DNA of 64,000 nucleotides from Streptosporangium canum (GTDB lineage: Bacteria > Actinomycetota > Actinomycetes > Streptosporangiales > Streptosporangiaceae). Below the pieces are notes generated by a model. That model had not been told where the DNA came from. It ran no database searches and saw nothing but the letters and a program-made list of their open reading frames with translations. Made by a program: the position numbers and the translations under genes. Every line of letters begins with the position of its first letter. The first letter of the stretch is position 1. This document shows, one piece after another, positions 7,415 through 18,183 of this stretch. Location of the stretch: assembly GCF_900113865.1 (NCBI RefSeq), contig NZ_FOQY01000002.1:62001-126000 (forward strand), in the 5' to 3' direction.

Positions 7415-8293
7415 TCAGCGGACGGCGGAGCGCAGCTCGGCGACGACGGCGGCGTCCTTGTCGCCGTCACCGGCGAGGACCGCCTCGGTGAACCGGTCGG
7501 CCGCGCCCGCCGTGACCGGCAGCTCAAGGCCGTGCAGGGCGGCCTCGCCCACCGCGAGGCGCAGATCCTTCTCCATCAGGGCGCTGCGGAACGCCGGGGG
7601 CTCGTAGTGGCGGGTGCGCATCAGCTCCGCCCGGAACGCCAGCGTCGGCGAGCTGAACCCGCTCTTGGTGACGGCGGCGAGAAGGAGGTCCCGGTCGAGC
7701 CCGGAGCTTTCGGCCAGCAGCACCGCCTCGGCCAGCGCGGCGACCTGGTTGCCGAGGATCAGGTTGAAGGACAGCTTCAGCACGCACGCCGAGCCGGCCG
7801 GGCCGACGTACAGCACGTCCTGGCCGAGTGCCTCCAGGACGTCGTGGGCCTCGGCGGCGTCCGCACGCCGTCCGGCCGTGAAGATCCGCAGCTTGCCCGC
7901 CCGCGCCATGGCGGGGTTTCCGAGCACGCAGGCCTCCACGCGCCGGGCGCCGGTCCGGGCCAGCCGCTCGGCCGCGTCCGCGGAGTAGGCGGGCGAGACG
8001 GTCGAGGTGTCCACGACGAGCGCGCCGGGACGCAGCCGCCCGGCCAGCTCGCCGAAGAGGACCTCTTCGACCGCCGCCTGGTCGCTCAGGCTGAGGATGA
8101 CGATCCGCGCGCCCTGGGCGGCTTCGGCGCCCGAGGCGGCGACGCGCGCTCCCGCCTCGGCGAGCGGCGCGGTCTTGGCCGCGGTGCGGTTGTGCACCAC
8201 GAGAGGGAATCCGGCGCCGCGCAGGCACAGTGCCATGCCGGCGCCCATACCGCCGAGTCCGACGAACGCCAGCTCGTTGTCGCTGCTCACCAC
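7415..8293 (-). CDS. Beta-hydroxyacid dehydrogenase (3-hydroxyisobutyrate dehydrogenase-like)
   Basis: A 292-aa NAD(P)-dependent enzyme. The dinucleotide motif is GLGGMGAGMA at about residues 11-20, the substrate-binding region DTSTVSP is present, and the catalytic Lys lies in KLSFNLILGN (about residue 170). The GTG at 8293 is chosen because GAAGG sits 6 nt upstream; the longer frame from 8386 adds Arg-rich sequence unlike the family. Substrate unknown: the family covers hydroxyisobutyrate, tartronate semialdehyde and imine reductases. It converges on the pseudogene with a 2-nt gap. Confidence 0.8.
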   Translation of the reverse strand: MVSSDNELAFVGLGGMGAGMALCLRGAGFPLVVHNRTAAKTAPLAEAGARVAASGAEAAQGARIVILSLSDQAAVEEVLFGELAGRLRPGALVVDTSTVSPAYSADAAERLARTGARRVEACVLGNPAMARAGKLRIFTAGRRADAAEAHDVLEALGQDVLYVGPAGSACVLKLSFNLILGNQVAALAEAVLLAESSGLDRDLLLAAVTKSGFSSPTLAFRAELMRTRHYEPPAFRSALMEKDLRLAVGEAALHGLELPVTAGAADRFTEAVLAGDGDKDAAVVAELRSAVR

Positions 8294-8640
8294 GGTCACC
8301 CTTCGACGATGACGGTCCGTTGGCGCTGATGTGCCTGCCGTCACCCTGTGGCCCCGTACTCGAGCTGCGCTCGGAGCGCGGTCCAAGGCGTGCTCGGGTG
8401 ACCTCGCGGCCGTCCCGGCGGTCGGTCCCCGCCGGGGCGGCGCCGCGCACCGAGGCCCGTGACACCTCCGCCCGGCCTGCTTCCCGGCGGCCGCCCGCCG
8501 GCATGCCCGGCGGACCTCCGGCCCGCCGCCGGACGTCCGCGCCCCGAGGGAGACGGTCCGGCGGCTGTTTCGAGCCGGATTCGACCGTAACCAGACACAA
8601 GGGCCTCAGCATGGCGGCACCGAACGAGAGGAGTTCCGGG
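8294..8640. promoter_or_regulatory. Divergent intergenic region with SARP box for core PKS operon
   Basis: About 350 bp between the leftward dehydrogenase and the rightward core operon. The only clear signal is a heptad pair at 8570-8587, TCGAGCC and TCGACCG, spaced 11 bp start to start, about 55 bp before the GTG of the TcmI cyclase. This fits a SARP operator overlapping a -35 region. The rest is GC-rich without evident repeats or genes. The SARP role is inferred from spacing and from the SARP gene at 33.6 kb. Confidence 0.55.
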
Positions 8641-8967
8641 GTGCATCGGACATTGATCGTCGCCCGGATGGAACCGGCCGAGGCAGACAACGTGGCGCAG
8701 ATATTCGCGGACTCGGACGCCAGCGACCTGCCCCGGATGGTCGGAGTGTCACGGCGCACGCTCTTCCGCTTCCACGACCTCTACTTCCACCTGGTGGAGG
8801 CGGACGAGGACATCACGCCGAATCTCTACAAAGCACGCAGTCACCCGCTCTACGACGAGATCAACCAGCGGCTGTCCAAGCACATCCGGCCGTACGACCC
8901 GAACTGGCGGGAGCCCAAGGACGCGATGGCCAGCCCCTTCTACGTCTGGGAGGCAGACGGTGAGTGA
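8641..8967 (+). CDS. TcmI family polyketide cyclase
   Basis: A 108-aa cyclase of the TcmI family, which adopts a small ferredoxin-like dimer and closes late rings of aromatic polyketides. The typical start [21 protein letters not shown], the DLYFHLVE strand, the [11 protein letters not shown] segment and the MASPFY ending are all present, and the length is that of the family. GTG 8641 has GAGGAG 7 nt upstream and is favoured over ATG 8611. It is the first gene of the core operon and overlaps the cupin by 8 nt. By analogy with pentangular pathways it probably works with the cupin to close the last rings. Confidence 0.9.
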   Translation: MHRTLIVARMEPAEADNVAQIFADSDASDLPRMVGVSRRTLFRFHDLYFHLVEADEDITPNLYKARSHPLYDEINQRLSKHIRPYDPNWREPKDAMASPFYVWEADGE

Positions 8968-9412
8968 GCCAGTGGACCAGCTGTCCGCGCCGGCGAAGGT
9001 CGCCGCGTGCGACGTCGCGCCGAACCGGCGCCGCGGCGGTGACATCCGGGTGGTGCTCAGCCCGAAGACCGTCGCCTCGACCTCCGGCTTCATGGGCACG
9101 CTGACGCTCGCGCCCGGCGAGTACGTGGCCGAGCACTACCACCCCTACTCGGAGGAGTTCCTCTACGTGGTGCGTGGCCGGCTGACCGCCCGGATCGACG
9201 GCGCGCGGATCGTCGAGCTGGCGGCCGGTGAGGGGCTGATGGTCCCCAAAGGGCTGCGGCACCGGGTCTGGAACGCCGGCGACGAGGAGATCCACGCGGT
9301 CTTCCACCTGAGCCCGCTGGCGCCGCGACCCGACCTGGGCCACGTCGACACCGAGCCGCTGCCGAGGTCGGGGATCGCCGAACCCGTACCCGACGTGGGA
9401 GGGCCGCGCTGA
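8960..9412 (+). CDS. Cupin polyketide cyclase-like protein
   Basis: A 150-aa single-domain cupin. The metal-binding first motif is [15 protein letters not shown] (two His and a Glu) and the second ends with GLRHRVWN. Cupins of this type accompany TcmI-like cyclases in spore pigment and pentangular polyphenol clusters and are thought to help cyclisation of the upper rings. The GTG at 8960 lies inside the end of the TcmI gene, and its TGA overlaps the ATG of KS-alpha (TGATG), giving tight coupling. Confidence 0.85.
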   Translation: MSEPVDQLSAPAKVAACDVAPNRRRGGDIRVVLSPKTVASTSGFMGTLTLAPGEYVAEHYHPYSEEFLYVVRGRLTARIDGARIVELAAGEGLMVPKGLRHRVWNAGDEEIHAVFHLSPLAPRPDLGHVDTEPLPRSGIAEPVPDVGGPR

Positions 9413-10680
9413 TGGTCAACGACAGGCGCGTCGTCATCACCGGGATCGGTGTGACGGCGCCGGGCGGCATCGGGACCAAGGCGTTCTGGGAGCTGCTCAC
9501 GGCCGGCCGTACCGCCACCCGTACCATCACGCTGTTCGACGCGTCCGGGTTCCGCTCCCGCATCGGGGCCGAGTGCGACTTCGATCCCGTCGCGGAGGGC
9601 CTGAGCCCGCAGGAGATCCGGCGGATGGACCGGGCCGCGCAGTTCGGCGTCGTGTGCGCCAGGGAGGCCCTGGCCGACAGCGGCCTGGAGGAGGGCGCCG
9701 TCCCGCCGGAGCGGATCGGCGTCAGCATCGGCAGCGCCGTGGGCTGCACGATGGGCCTGGAGCAGGAGTACGTCGTGCTGAGCGACGGAGGCCGGCGCTG
9801 GCTCGTCGATCCCGCCTACGCGGTGCGGCACCTCTACGGCTACATGGTGCCGAGCACGATGGCGTGCGAGGTCGCGTGGGCCGCGGGGGCCGAGGGGCCG
9901 GTGTCGCTGATCTCCACCGGGTGCACGGCGGGGCTGGACGCGGTCGGCAACGGCTGCCAGCTGATCTGGACGGGCCGGGCCGACGTCGTGATCGCCGGAG
10001 CCACCGACGCGCCGCTCTCGCCGATCACGGCGGCGTGCTTCGACGCGATCAAGGCGACCTCACCGAACAACGACGACCCGGCGCACGCCTCCCGGCCGTT
10101 CGACGCCGATCGGGACGGGTTCGTGCTCGGCGAGGGCGCCGCCGTCTTCGTGCTGGAGGAGCGGGAGGCCGCGCGCCGGCGCGGAGCGCACATCTACGCG
10201 GAGATCGTCGGGTTCGCCGGCCGCAGCAACGCCTACCACATGACCGGCCTCAAGCCCGACGGGCGCGAGATGGCCGAGGCGATCCGCCAGGCCATGCACC
10301 TGGGGAGGGTGGACGCCGCGGACATCGACTACATCAACGCGCACGGTTCGGGCACCAAGCAGAACGACAGGCACGAGACCGCGGCCTTCAAGCGCGCACT
10401 CGGCCGGCGTGCCTACGAGGTGCCGGTCAGCTCCATCAAGTCGATGATCGGGCACTCGCTCGGGGCCATCGGGGCGATCGAGGTGGCGGCCTGCGCGCTG
10501 GCCATCGAGCACCAGGTGGTGCCGCCGACGGCGAACCTGCACACCCGCGATCCCGAGTGCGACCTGGACTACGTGCCGCTGACCGCGCGTGAGCATCCGA
10601 TCGACTCCGTGCTCAGCGTCGGCAGCGGATTCGGCGGCTTCCAGACCGCCATGGTCATCGTGCGGGACCGGGCGGCATGA
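9412..10680 (+). CDS. Type II PKS ketosynthase alpha
   Basis: A 422-aa KS-alpha, the chain-elongating half of the minimal PKS. The active-site Cys is residue 171 in [10 protein letters not shown]. The catalytic His residues lie in NAHGSGT (about 311) and IGHSLGAIG (about 346). The family signature [11 protein letters not shown] and the [12 protein letters not shown] stretch are present. It pairs with KS-beta, whose start overlaps its stop (ATGA). Together they build the poly-beta-ketone from malonyl-ACP; with aromatase, TcmI-like and cupin cyclases beside it, a chain of about 24-30 carbons is expected, but length cannot be read from sequence here. Confidence 0.97.
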   Translation: MVNDRRVVITGIGVTAPGGIGTKAFWELLTAGRTATRTITLFDASGFRSRIGAECDFDPVAEGLSPQEIRRMDRAAQFGVVCAREALADSGLEEGAVPPERIGVSIGSAVGCTMGLEQEYVVLSDGGRRWLVDPAYAVRHLYGYMVPSTMACEVAWAAGAEGPVSLISTGCTAGLDAVGNGCQLIWTGRADVVIAGATDAPLSPITAACFDAIKATSPNNDDPAHASRPFDADRDGFVLGEGAAVFVLEEREAARRRGAHIYAEIVGFAGRSNAYHMTGLKPDGREMAEAIRQAMHLGRVDAADIDYINAHGSGTKQNDRHETAAFKRALGRRAYEVPVSSIKSMIGHSLGAIGAIEVAACALAIEHQVVPPTANLHTRDPECDLDYVPLTAREHPIDSVLSVGSGFGGFQTAMVIVRDRAA

Positions 10681-11897
10681 GCAGACACGCTGTCATCACC
10701 GGGATCGGGGTCACCGCACCGAACGGGCTCGGGACCGAGGCGTACTGGGCGGCCACGCTCGAAGGGCGCAGCGGCATCGGGCCGATCAGCCGGTTCGACC
10801 CCGCCGGCTACCCGGTCCGCGTGGCCGGGGAGGTGAGCGACTTCACCGCCGCCGAGCACGTGCCCAGCCGCCTCATCCCGCAGACCGACAACTGGACCCA
10901 CCTCGGACTGACCGCGGCCGCCTGGGCCCTGGACGACGCGGGCGCCGATCCGGCGGCGTTCCCCGAGTACGAGATGGCGGTGGTGACCGCCAGCTCCTCC
11001 GGGGGGACCGAGTTCGGGCAGCGGGAGATCGAGCGGCTGTGGACCAAGGGGCCCTCCTGGGTCGGCGCCTACCAGTCGATCGCCTGGTTCTACGCCGCGA
11101 CCACCGGGCAGATCTCCATCCGCCACGGGATGCGCGGCTCGTGCGGGGTCGTCTGCGCCGAACAGGCGGGGGCCCTGGACGCGGTCGGGCAGGCGCGTCA
11201 GCTCATCCGGACCGGGACCCGGCTGGTGGTCACCGGCGGCGCCGACGCGTCGCTGTGCCCCTACGGCCTGACCGCGCAGTACAGCAGCGGCAGGCTCAGC
11301 CAGGGCGACGACCCCGGCCGGGCCTACCTGCCCTTCGACGTCGGCGCGGCGGGCTACGTGCCCGGTGAGGGCGGCGCGATGCTGGTCGTGGAGAACGCGG
11401 CCGACGCGCATGCCCGAGCCGCGCCGGTCATCTACGGGGAGATCGCCGGTTACGCCGCGACCTTCGACCCGCGACCGGGGTCCGGCCGCGAGCCGGGGCT
11501 GCGCCGGGCGATGGAGCTGGCGCTGGCCGACGCCGGCCTCGCCGCCGGCGGAGTCGACGTGGTCTTCGCGGACGCGGCCGGGGTGCCGGAACTCGACCTG
11601 CAGGAGGCCACCGCGATCCGCGCGGTCTTCGGCCCGGACGGGGTGCCGGTCACCGCGCCCAAGACGATGACCGGCCGGCTCTACGCCGGCGGCGCTGCGC
11701 TCGACCTGGCCGGCGCGCTGCTGGCCATCCGCGACGGTGTCATCCCGCCCACGGCGGGCGTCACCGAGCTGGCGCCGGGCTGCGACCTCGACCTGGTCCG
11801 CGGCGCGGCCCGCGAGGCGCGGGTCGGCACCGCCATGGTCGTCGCCCGCGGCTACGGCGGATTCAACGCGGCAATCGTCGTAACGAAGACCGACTGA
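10677..11897 (+). CDS. Type II PKS chain length factor (KS-beta)
   Basis: A 406-aa ketosynthase homologue in which the active-site Cys is replaced by Gln (Q163 in AEQAGALDA), the mark of KS-beta/CLF subunits, and the second His motif is also changed ([13 protein letters not shown]). It forms the heterodimer with KS-alpha and sets chain length; the Gln version can decarboxylate malonyl-ACP to prime with acetate. It overlaps KS-alpha by 4 nt. This pair belongs to the aromatic type, unlike the second KS/CLF pair at 48.5-50.8 kb. Confidence 0.96.
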   Translation: MSRHAVITGIGVTAPNGLGTEAYWAATLEGRSGIGPISRFDPAGYPVRVAGEVSDFTAAEHVPSRLIPQTDNWTHLGLTAAAWALDDAGADPAAFPEYEMAVVTASSSGGTEFGQREIERLWTKGPSWVGAYQSIAWFYAATTGQISIRHGMRGSCGVVCAEQAGALDAVGQARQLIRTGTRLVVTGGADASLCPYGLTAQYSSGRLSQGDDPGRAYLPFDVGAAGYVPGEGGAMLVVENAADAHARAAPVIYGEIAGYAATFDPRPGSGREPGLRRAMELALADAGLAAGGVDVVFADAAGVPELDLQEATAIRAVFGPDGVPVTAPKTMTGRLYAGGAALDLAGALLAIRDGVIPPTAGVTELAPGCDLDLVRGAAREARVGTAMVVARGYGGFNAAIVVTKTD

Positions 11898-11908
11898 CGG
11901 AGCAACCC

Positions 11909-13180
<1,272 letters not shown>

Positions 13181-13228
13181 CCGCCCCGGCGGCCGATCCA
13201 GAAACGTCACAGAGATGGCAGAGGGACG

Positions 13229-13960
13229 ATGGAACTCAAGCTGACAGGCAAGAAGGCGCTCGTGACCGGAGGCTCACGCGGTATCGGGCGGGGGATCGTC
13301 CTCGGCCTCGCCCGCGCGGGCGCCGACGTGGTGACGTGCTACCGCACCGAGAGCGAGGCCGTCACGAGCCTGGCCCGCGAGCTCAAGGAGACCGGCGGCG
13401 ACCATCAGCTCGTCAAGGCGGACGTGAGCGATCCGGCCGAGGTCGACGCGCTCGTCGAGGACTGCCGCACCTCGCTCGGCTCCCTCGACGTGGTCGTGCA
13501 CAACGCGGGCGTCATCAGCCACGTGCCGTTCGCCGAACTCCCGGTCGAGGAGTGGCGGCGCGTGGTGGAGAACAACCTGGGCGGGCCGTACCTGGTGACG
13601 CAGCGGGCGCTGCCCCTGCTGTCGGCCGGCGCCTCCATCATCTTCATCGGCTCCAGGGTGGCCACCGTCGGGATCCCGCTGCGCTCCCACTACACCGCCA
13701 CCAAGGCCGGCCTGGTCGGGCTCACCCGCTCCCTCGCCAAGGAGCTGGGCCCGCGGGGGCTGCGCGTCAACGTGGTGGCGCCGGGGCCGATCGAGACGGA
13801 GGAACCCGCTCCGGCCGAGGTGCGGGAGCGCTACCGGAAGATGATCCCGCTCGGCCGGCTCGGCACCCCCGAGGACGTGGCCGGGGTCGTGGCGTTCCTG
13901 GCCAGTGACCTGTCGCGGTTCGTGAACGGCGAAACGATCAATGTCGACGGAGGGATCTGA
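13229..13960 (+). CDS. SDR family ketoreductase
   Basis: A 243-aa classical [13 protein letters not shown] is at residues 13-22, then DVSDPAE, HNAGV, the catalytic Ser in IGSRVA, the YTATK motif, PGPIETEEP and the end NVDGGI. It shares much sequence with the SDR at 4.8-5.6 kb. In the core operon it follows the DUF1772 gene and overlaps the flavin monooxygenase by 1 nt (TGATG). Pairs of FabG-like reductase and PgaE-like monooxygenase often act in sequence on angular polycycles. The precise keto group is unknown. Confidence 0.88.
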   Translation: MELKLTGKKALVTGGSRGIGRGIVLGLARAGADVVTCYRTESEAVTSLARELKETGGDHQLVKADVSDPAEVDALVEDCRTSLGSLDVVVHNAGVISHVPFAELPVEEWRRVVENNLGGPYLVTQRALPLLSAGASIIFIGSRVATVGIPLRSHYTATKAGLVGLTRSLAKELGPRGLRVNVVAPGPIETEEPAPAEVRERYRKMIPLGRLGTPEDVAGVVAFLASDLSRFVNGETINVDGGI

Positions 13961-15585
13961 TGTACGACGAGAACGTCCCGGTACTGATCGTGGGAGGCGG
14001 CCCGGTGGGGCTGTCCACCGCGGTCTTCCTCGGCCGGCACGGCATCAGGTCCCTGCTCGTCGAGAAGCGGGCCGACACCTCCCTGCTGCCGCGCGCCCCC
14101 GGCCTGCAGGCGCGCACCATGGAGCTGTTCCGGGCGGCGGGACTGGGCGGGGAGATCCGGGCACTGGAGATCGGCGACTCGCACCCGTTCTTCGAGGGCG
14201 GCATCCTGCGGGTCAACACCTTCTCGGAGATCGTGGACGCGGAGGTCCTGGAGGCCCCCTCGCTGGACGGCCCCGACATCAGCCCGGAGCGGGTCATGGG
14301 GTGCGGCCAGGACCGTTACGAGGTGGTGCTGGCCGAGAAGGCGAGGGAGTTCGGCTGCGAGGTTCGCTTCGCCAGCCGGCTGCGGTCGATCGAGCAGGAC
14401 GACGACGGGGTGACCGCCCACGTGGAGGACGTGGAGACCGGTGTGGTCCGCACGGTCCGCGCGAGCTACCTGGTCGGCGCCGACGGCGCGGGCAGCTCGG
14501 TCCGCCGGGCGCTGGGCGTCTCCCGCTCCGGCCGGGGCACCGTGTTCAACGCGCTCAGCATCTACTTCCGCGCCCCCGAGCTGGAGGAGATCCTGGCGGA
14601 CCGGCCGTTCATCCTGTGCTACGCGACCGCCGGGGGGACGATGACCGGGCTGTCCCGCCTGCACGGGCGGGATCCGTGGCTGGCCGCCCCGGTGTACCAC
14701 CCCGAGAAGGGCGAGTCCCCGGCCGACTTCACCGACGAGCGCTGCGTCGAGATCGTCCGGACGGCGTCCGGCAAGCCGGACATGCACGTCGAGATCATGG
14801 CGAAGGTCCCCTGGGAAGGCTCCCAGCTGGTGGCGGAGCACTTCAGGGTGGGCCGGGTCTTCCTGGCGGGGGACGCCGCCCACGTGCACCCGCCGGCCGG
14901 CGGGTTCGGCGCCAACACCGGCATCCACGACGCGCACAACCTGGCGTGGAAGCTCGCGGCCACGCTGCACGGCTGGGCGGGTGCCGAGCTGCTCGACACC
15001 TACCACGACGAGCGTCACGCGGTGGGCGAGGCGATGGCCGAGCAGGCGATGGTCCGCAACCGCATCCGGCACGGGTACGCCGGCGACGAGGTCCGCGCCC
15101 GGATGGTCGACGACATCATCATCACCCTCGGCTACCGGTACCGCTCCCAGGCGGTCGTGACCGAGGAGCACCGGCCGGTGCTGACGGCGCCGCTGGAGCT
15201 CACCGGGGAGCCCGGCACCCGGGCGCCGCACCTCTGGCTCGAACGCGACGGTGAGCGGCTGTCCACGATCGACCTGTTCTGGGACTCCTTCGTGCTCCTT
15301 ACCGGGCCCGAGGGCGCGGCGTGGCACGAGGCGGCCGGCCGGCTGGCCGGGCGCACCGCGGTGCCGCTGCGCGTCGTGCGGATCGGTGCCGGCGGGGACT
15401 GCGCCGCGGTGGACGGCGACTGGGCCGCGGCCTTCGGCGTCTCGGCCCGCGGCGCGGTCCTGGTACGGCCGGACGCGTTCGTGGCCTGGCGGAGCGGCGA
15501 CGGCCGGCCCGAACCCGAGAAGGTGCTCGCCGACGTCCTCGACCAGGTGGCCGGCACCGCGACCGTGGCCGCGATGGCGCGCTGA
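13960..15585 (+). CDS. FAD-dependent aromatic hydroxylase (PgaE/RdmE-like)
   Basis: A 541-aa class A flavoprotein monooxygenase. It has the dinucleotide motif VLIVGGGPVGLS at residues 6-17, the DG motif GADGAGSSVRR, and the second FAD motif FLAGDAAHVHPPAGGFGANTG at about residues 305-325. The C-terminal region of about 130 residues fits the thioredoxin-like dimerisation domain of PgaE, MtmOIV and RdmE. Enzymes of this kind hydroxylate or Baeyer-Villiger-oxidise aromatic polyketides with NADPH. A relative at 41.1-42.7 kb may act at another position or in xanthone formation. Confidence 0.9.
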   Translation: MYDENVPVLIVGGGPVGLSTAVFLGRHGIRSLLVEKRADTSLLPRAPGLQARTMELFRAAGLGGEIRALEIGDSHPFFEGGILRVNTFSEIVDAEVLEAPSLDGPDISPERVMGCGQDRYEVVLAEKAREFGCEVRFASRLRSIEQDDDGVTAHVEDVETGVVRTVRASYLVGADGAGSSVRRALGVSRSGRGTVFNALSIYFRAPELEEILADRPFILCYATAGGTMTGLSRLHGRDPWLAAPVYHPEKGESPADFTDERCVEIVRTASGKPDMHVEIMAKVPWEGSQLVAEHFRVGRVFLAGDAAHVHPPAGGFGANTGIHDAHNLAWKLAATLHGWAGAELLDTYHDERHAVGEAMAEQAMVRNRIRHGYAGDEVRARMVDDIIITLGYRYRSQAVVTEEHRPVLTAPLELTGEPGTRAPHLWLERDGERLSTIDLFWDSFVLLTGPEGAAWHEAAGRLAGRTAVPLRVVRIGAGGDCAAVDGDWAAAFGVSARGAVLVRPDAFVAWRSGDGRPEPEKVLADVLDQVAGTATVAAMAR

Positions 15586-15587
15586 CG

Positions 15588-16286
15588 ATGACGGCGCCGG
15601 CCGGGGAGCACAAGACGATGCACGAGGAGCTGTCGGCGATCGCCGGCCCCGTACTGGCCCGGATCAGGGAGCATCCCTTCTGGGCCGGGCTGCGCGACGG
15701 CACGCTGCCGCCTGCCTCACTGTGGTACTTCGCCGAGCAGGACGCCCGCCACGTCGTGCCCGCGTACGCGCGGGCACTGGCCCGTTGCGGCGCGGTCGCC
15801 GACCACGACTCACACGGCGCGCTGCTCTGCTCGGCGGCCAGTGCCACGTTCGGCTCGCTCTCCCGGCTGGACAGCGAGCTGACCAAGCTGGCGGAGGCGC
15901 TCGGCAAGCCGCCGGGTGCCGCCGCCGTCACACCCGCCCCGCCGATCCACGCGCACACCTCCTTCATGCTCGCGGCGCCCGCCGTCTCGTTCGCCTCCGG
16001 CGTCGGCGGGCTCCTGCCCATGACCTGGTTCCATCTCGAAGTGTCCAACGATCTGCGGGAACGGCACGAGCCCGGATCCCGCTACGCCGCCTGGATCGAC
16101 CAGTACTGCCCCGAGGGGGGCTTCTACCAGGAGTACGTCGCGGCGTACCTGGACATGGTCGACGAGGTGGGCGGGCAGTGCTCGGCCGGCGAGCGGGACC
16201 GGCTCGTCGACCATTTCCTGCTCGGCGCTCGCTATGAGTTTTCGTTCGTTGACGCAGCGTGGCGGCGGAGGGGGTGGTCGGTGTAG
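15588..16286 (+). CDS. TenA-like protein without the thiaminase cysteine
   Basis: A 232-aa all-helical protein of the TenA/heme-oxygenase-like fold. It has the HPFWAGLRDGTLP start, the EQDARHVVPAYARAL helix, YAAWIDQYC and the end ARYEFSFVDAAW that holds the conserved Glu. At the position of the catalytic Cys of TenA (usually LPCEWGY) it reads LPMTWF, and the Tyr of the first motif is His, so thiamin hydrolysis is unlikely. It starts 2 nt after the flavin monooxygenase stop and ends the core operon. A paralogue at 37.5 kb has the same change. A role as cyclase, chaperone or oxygenase is open. Confidence 0.8.
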   Translation: MTAPAGEHKTMHEELSAIAGPVLARIREHPFWAGLRDGTLPPASLWYFAEQDARHVVPAYARALARCGAVADHDSHGALLCSAASATFGSLSRLDSELTKLAEALGKPPGAAAVTPAPPIHAHTSFMLAAPAVSFASGVGGLLPMTWFHLEVSNDLRERHEPGSRYAAWIDQYCPEGGFYQEYVAAYLDMVDEVGGQCSAGERDRLVDHFLLGARYEFSFVDAAWRRRGWSV

Positions 16287-16308
16287 GACCATGCTTCGGG
16301 GCGGCGTT

Positions 16309-16326
16309 TCGAGCAGGCGTCGAGCC
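16309..16326 (+). promoter_or_regulatory. SARP-type heptad pair upstream of beta-helix gene
   Basis: TCGAGCA (16309-16315) and TCGAGCC (16320-16326), exactly 11 bp apart, lie 70 bp before the start of the secreted protein gene. The spacing and sequence match SARP operators (TCGAGC-type repeats). This places the extracellular protein under probable cluster control. Confidence 0.5.
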
Positions 16327-16395
16327 TGCCGGACCAGACTCGGCCCGACAACTCCCGGTTTATCCGGTGACCAGCACATTCTTGGAGTATGCGGC

Positions 16396-18009
16396 ATGGG
16401 TATCACACCGAGTTCGACACGGAGAAATCGCGGTGCCTGGTATCGGACACGAGCCATTCGAGCACTCATACTCGCTGCCGGTATGAGCGTCGCAATCGCG
16501 TCCGTCGTGCCAGGCGCCTCGGCACAGGCCGGATCACAGGCGTCGAGCGGCAAGAAGTACTACCTCGACTGCGGTGCCGGCAACGACTCCGCCGCCGGTA
16601 CGTCGGCCGGGACCGCGTGGCGGACCCTCGCCCGCGTCAACACGGTCACCTTCCAGCCCGACGACTCCATCCTCCTGCGCAGAGGCAGCACCTGCAACGG
16701 TGTCCTGCAGCCGCAGGGGTCCGGTACGGCGGGCAAGCCGATCACCGTCAGCGCCTACGGCAGCGGCGCCCGCCCGGCGATCGTCGGGGGCGGCGCCCGC
16801 GCGGCCGTGTTCCTGCGCAACGTCCAGGGCTGGGAGATCCGCAACCTCGACGTCTCCAACCCGGGCGCCGCCGACGGAACCCCGCGCACGGGCATCTACG
16901 TGCTGCTGGAGAACTATGGCACCGGCAAGCACTACGTGGTCGAGGACGTCAAGGTCCATGACGTGCCCGGCTGCGACTGCCTGCAGCCGGAGCTCGAGAA
17001 CAGCGGCGGCATCCTGTTCAAGGCCGCCGGGTCGGGCACGCCCACCGGCTTCGACGAGATCCGGGTGTCCCGCAACGTCGTCTCCGGCGTCGACAACATC
17101 GGGATCGGCACCCTGTCGCAGTGGTCGCGCCGTACGCCCCTGTATCCGGCCGGCTCGAACTCGTTCGTCCCGATCACCAACGTGCACATATTCGCGAACA
17201 AGCTCAGCGACATGGGCGGCGACGGCATCCTCGTGCAGAACGGCGTGGACTCGCTCACGGAGTTCAACATCGTCAACGGGTTCGGCCGCCGCGCGACGGC
17301 CTCACACGCCGCGATCCTCGCGTTCAACTCCGACCGCCCGGTGATACAGCACAACGAGGTGACGGGCGGGGCCGCCTTCCCGCCGTCCTTCGCCTTCAGC
17401 GTCGACGCCGCCAACTCCGACATCGTGTACCAGTACAACTACAGCCACGACAACAACGGCCCGTTCATGCTCCTGTGCGCGTTCACCGGAACGAACACCG
17501 ACGGAGCGACGATCCGTTACAACGTCAGCCAGAACGACAAGGACCTTCTGCTGGGGACATTCCAGATCCCCGTCATCGCCAACGGCTGCGACGTCCCCGT
17601 AACGGATGTGAAGATCTACAACAACGTGGTCCACAGCACATCCGCCACGGCGCTCGTCGGGACCCTCCACCCCACCCCGATGACGGTGAAGAACAACATA
17701 TTCGTCGGCCGGCCGGAAGGGTCGACGATCATCGACACGGTGGGGGTGTACGACCACAACCTTTACCGCAACATCACCGCGGTGCAGCCGGGCGACACCC
17801 ACGCGGTGACCGGCGACCCCCTGTTCACCAGGCCGGGAGCCTCCGGGACCGCCGGCGTCCTCGGATTCCGGCTCAAGTGCGGCTCCCCGGCCATCGGCGC
17901 GGGCACCGTCATCCCGGACAACGGCGGCCATGACCTCTACGGCTTCCGGGTGCCGAGCGACGCGGCGCCGAACGTCGGCGCCTACCAGGGGCCGTGCGCC
18001 GGCCGCTAG
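16396..18009 (+). CDS. Secreted right-handed beta-helix protein
   Basis: A 537-aa exported protein. The N-terminus has basic residues (RRNRG, then RTR) followed by a hydrophobic stretch (AIRALILAAGMSVAIASVV) and a likely signal peptidase site after ASA-QA near residue 45. The mature part starts KKYYLDCGAGNDSAAGTSAGTAWRT, a common opening of actinobacterial parallel beta-helix proteins, followed by Asn- and Val-rich coils such as VQHNEVTGG-like and IYNNVV repeats typical of pectate-lyase or NosD-like folds. ATG 16396 has GGAG 8 nt upstream. Polysaccharide binding or cleavage is the family guess. Its place inside a polyketide cluster is unusual. Confidence 0.82.
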   Translation: MGITPSSTRRNRGAWYRTRAIRALILAAGMSVAIASVVPGASAQAGSQASSGKKYYLDCGAGNDSAAGTSAGTAWRTLARVNTVTFQPDDSILLRRGSTCNGVLQPQGSGTAGKPITVSAYGSGARPAIVGGGARAAVFLRNVQGWEIRNLDVSNPGAADGTPRTGIYVLLENYGTGKHYVVEDVKVHDVPGCDCLQPELENSGGILFKAAGSGTPTGFDEIRVSRNVVSGVDNIGIGTLSQWSRRTPLYPAGSNSFVPITNVHIFANKLSDMGGDGILVQNGVDSLTEFNIVNGFGRRATASHAAILAFNSDRPVIQHNEVTGGAAFPPSFAFSVDAANSDIVYQYNYSHDNNGPFMLLCAFTGTNTDGATIRYNVSQNDKDLLLGTFQIPVIANGCDVPVTDVKIYNNVVHSTSATALVGTLHPTPMTVKNNIFVGRPEGSTIIDTVGVYDHNLYRNITAVQPGDTHAVTGDPLFTRPGASGTAGVLGFRLKCGSPAIGAGTVIPDNGGHDLYGFRVPSDAAPNVGAYQGPCAGR

Positions 18010-18027
18010 CTCCGCGCGGCTCACAGC

Positions 18028-18057
18028 GGGCAGCCTCCCCGTCCGGGGAGGCTGCCC
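18028..18057 (+). terminator. Strong hairpin terminator
   Basis: A perfect 13-bp stem, GGGCAGCCTCCCC at 18028-18040 and its complement at 18045-18057, with a 4-nt loop, starting 19 nt after the beta-helix gene stop. There is no T-run, as usual in actinomycetes. Confidence 0.85.
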
Positions 18058-18183
18058 GTCCGCTGTCCGGCCGCGGCCCGCGGGCGGCGGCGACAGGGCC
18101 GCCGCGCCACGCTCGCCCGGCACCCGAGGGGTTCTCGATCCGGGTCCGTCAACATCGGCAGACCCCTGAGATCGGAGACCGCC

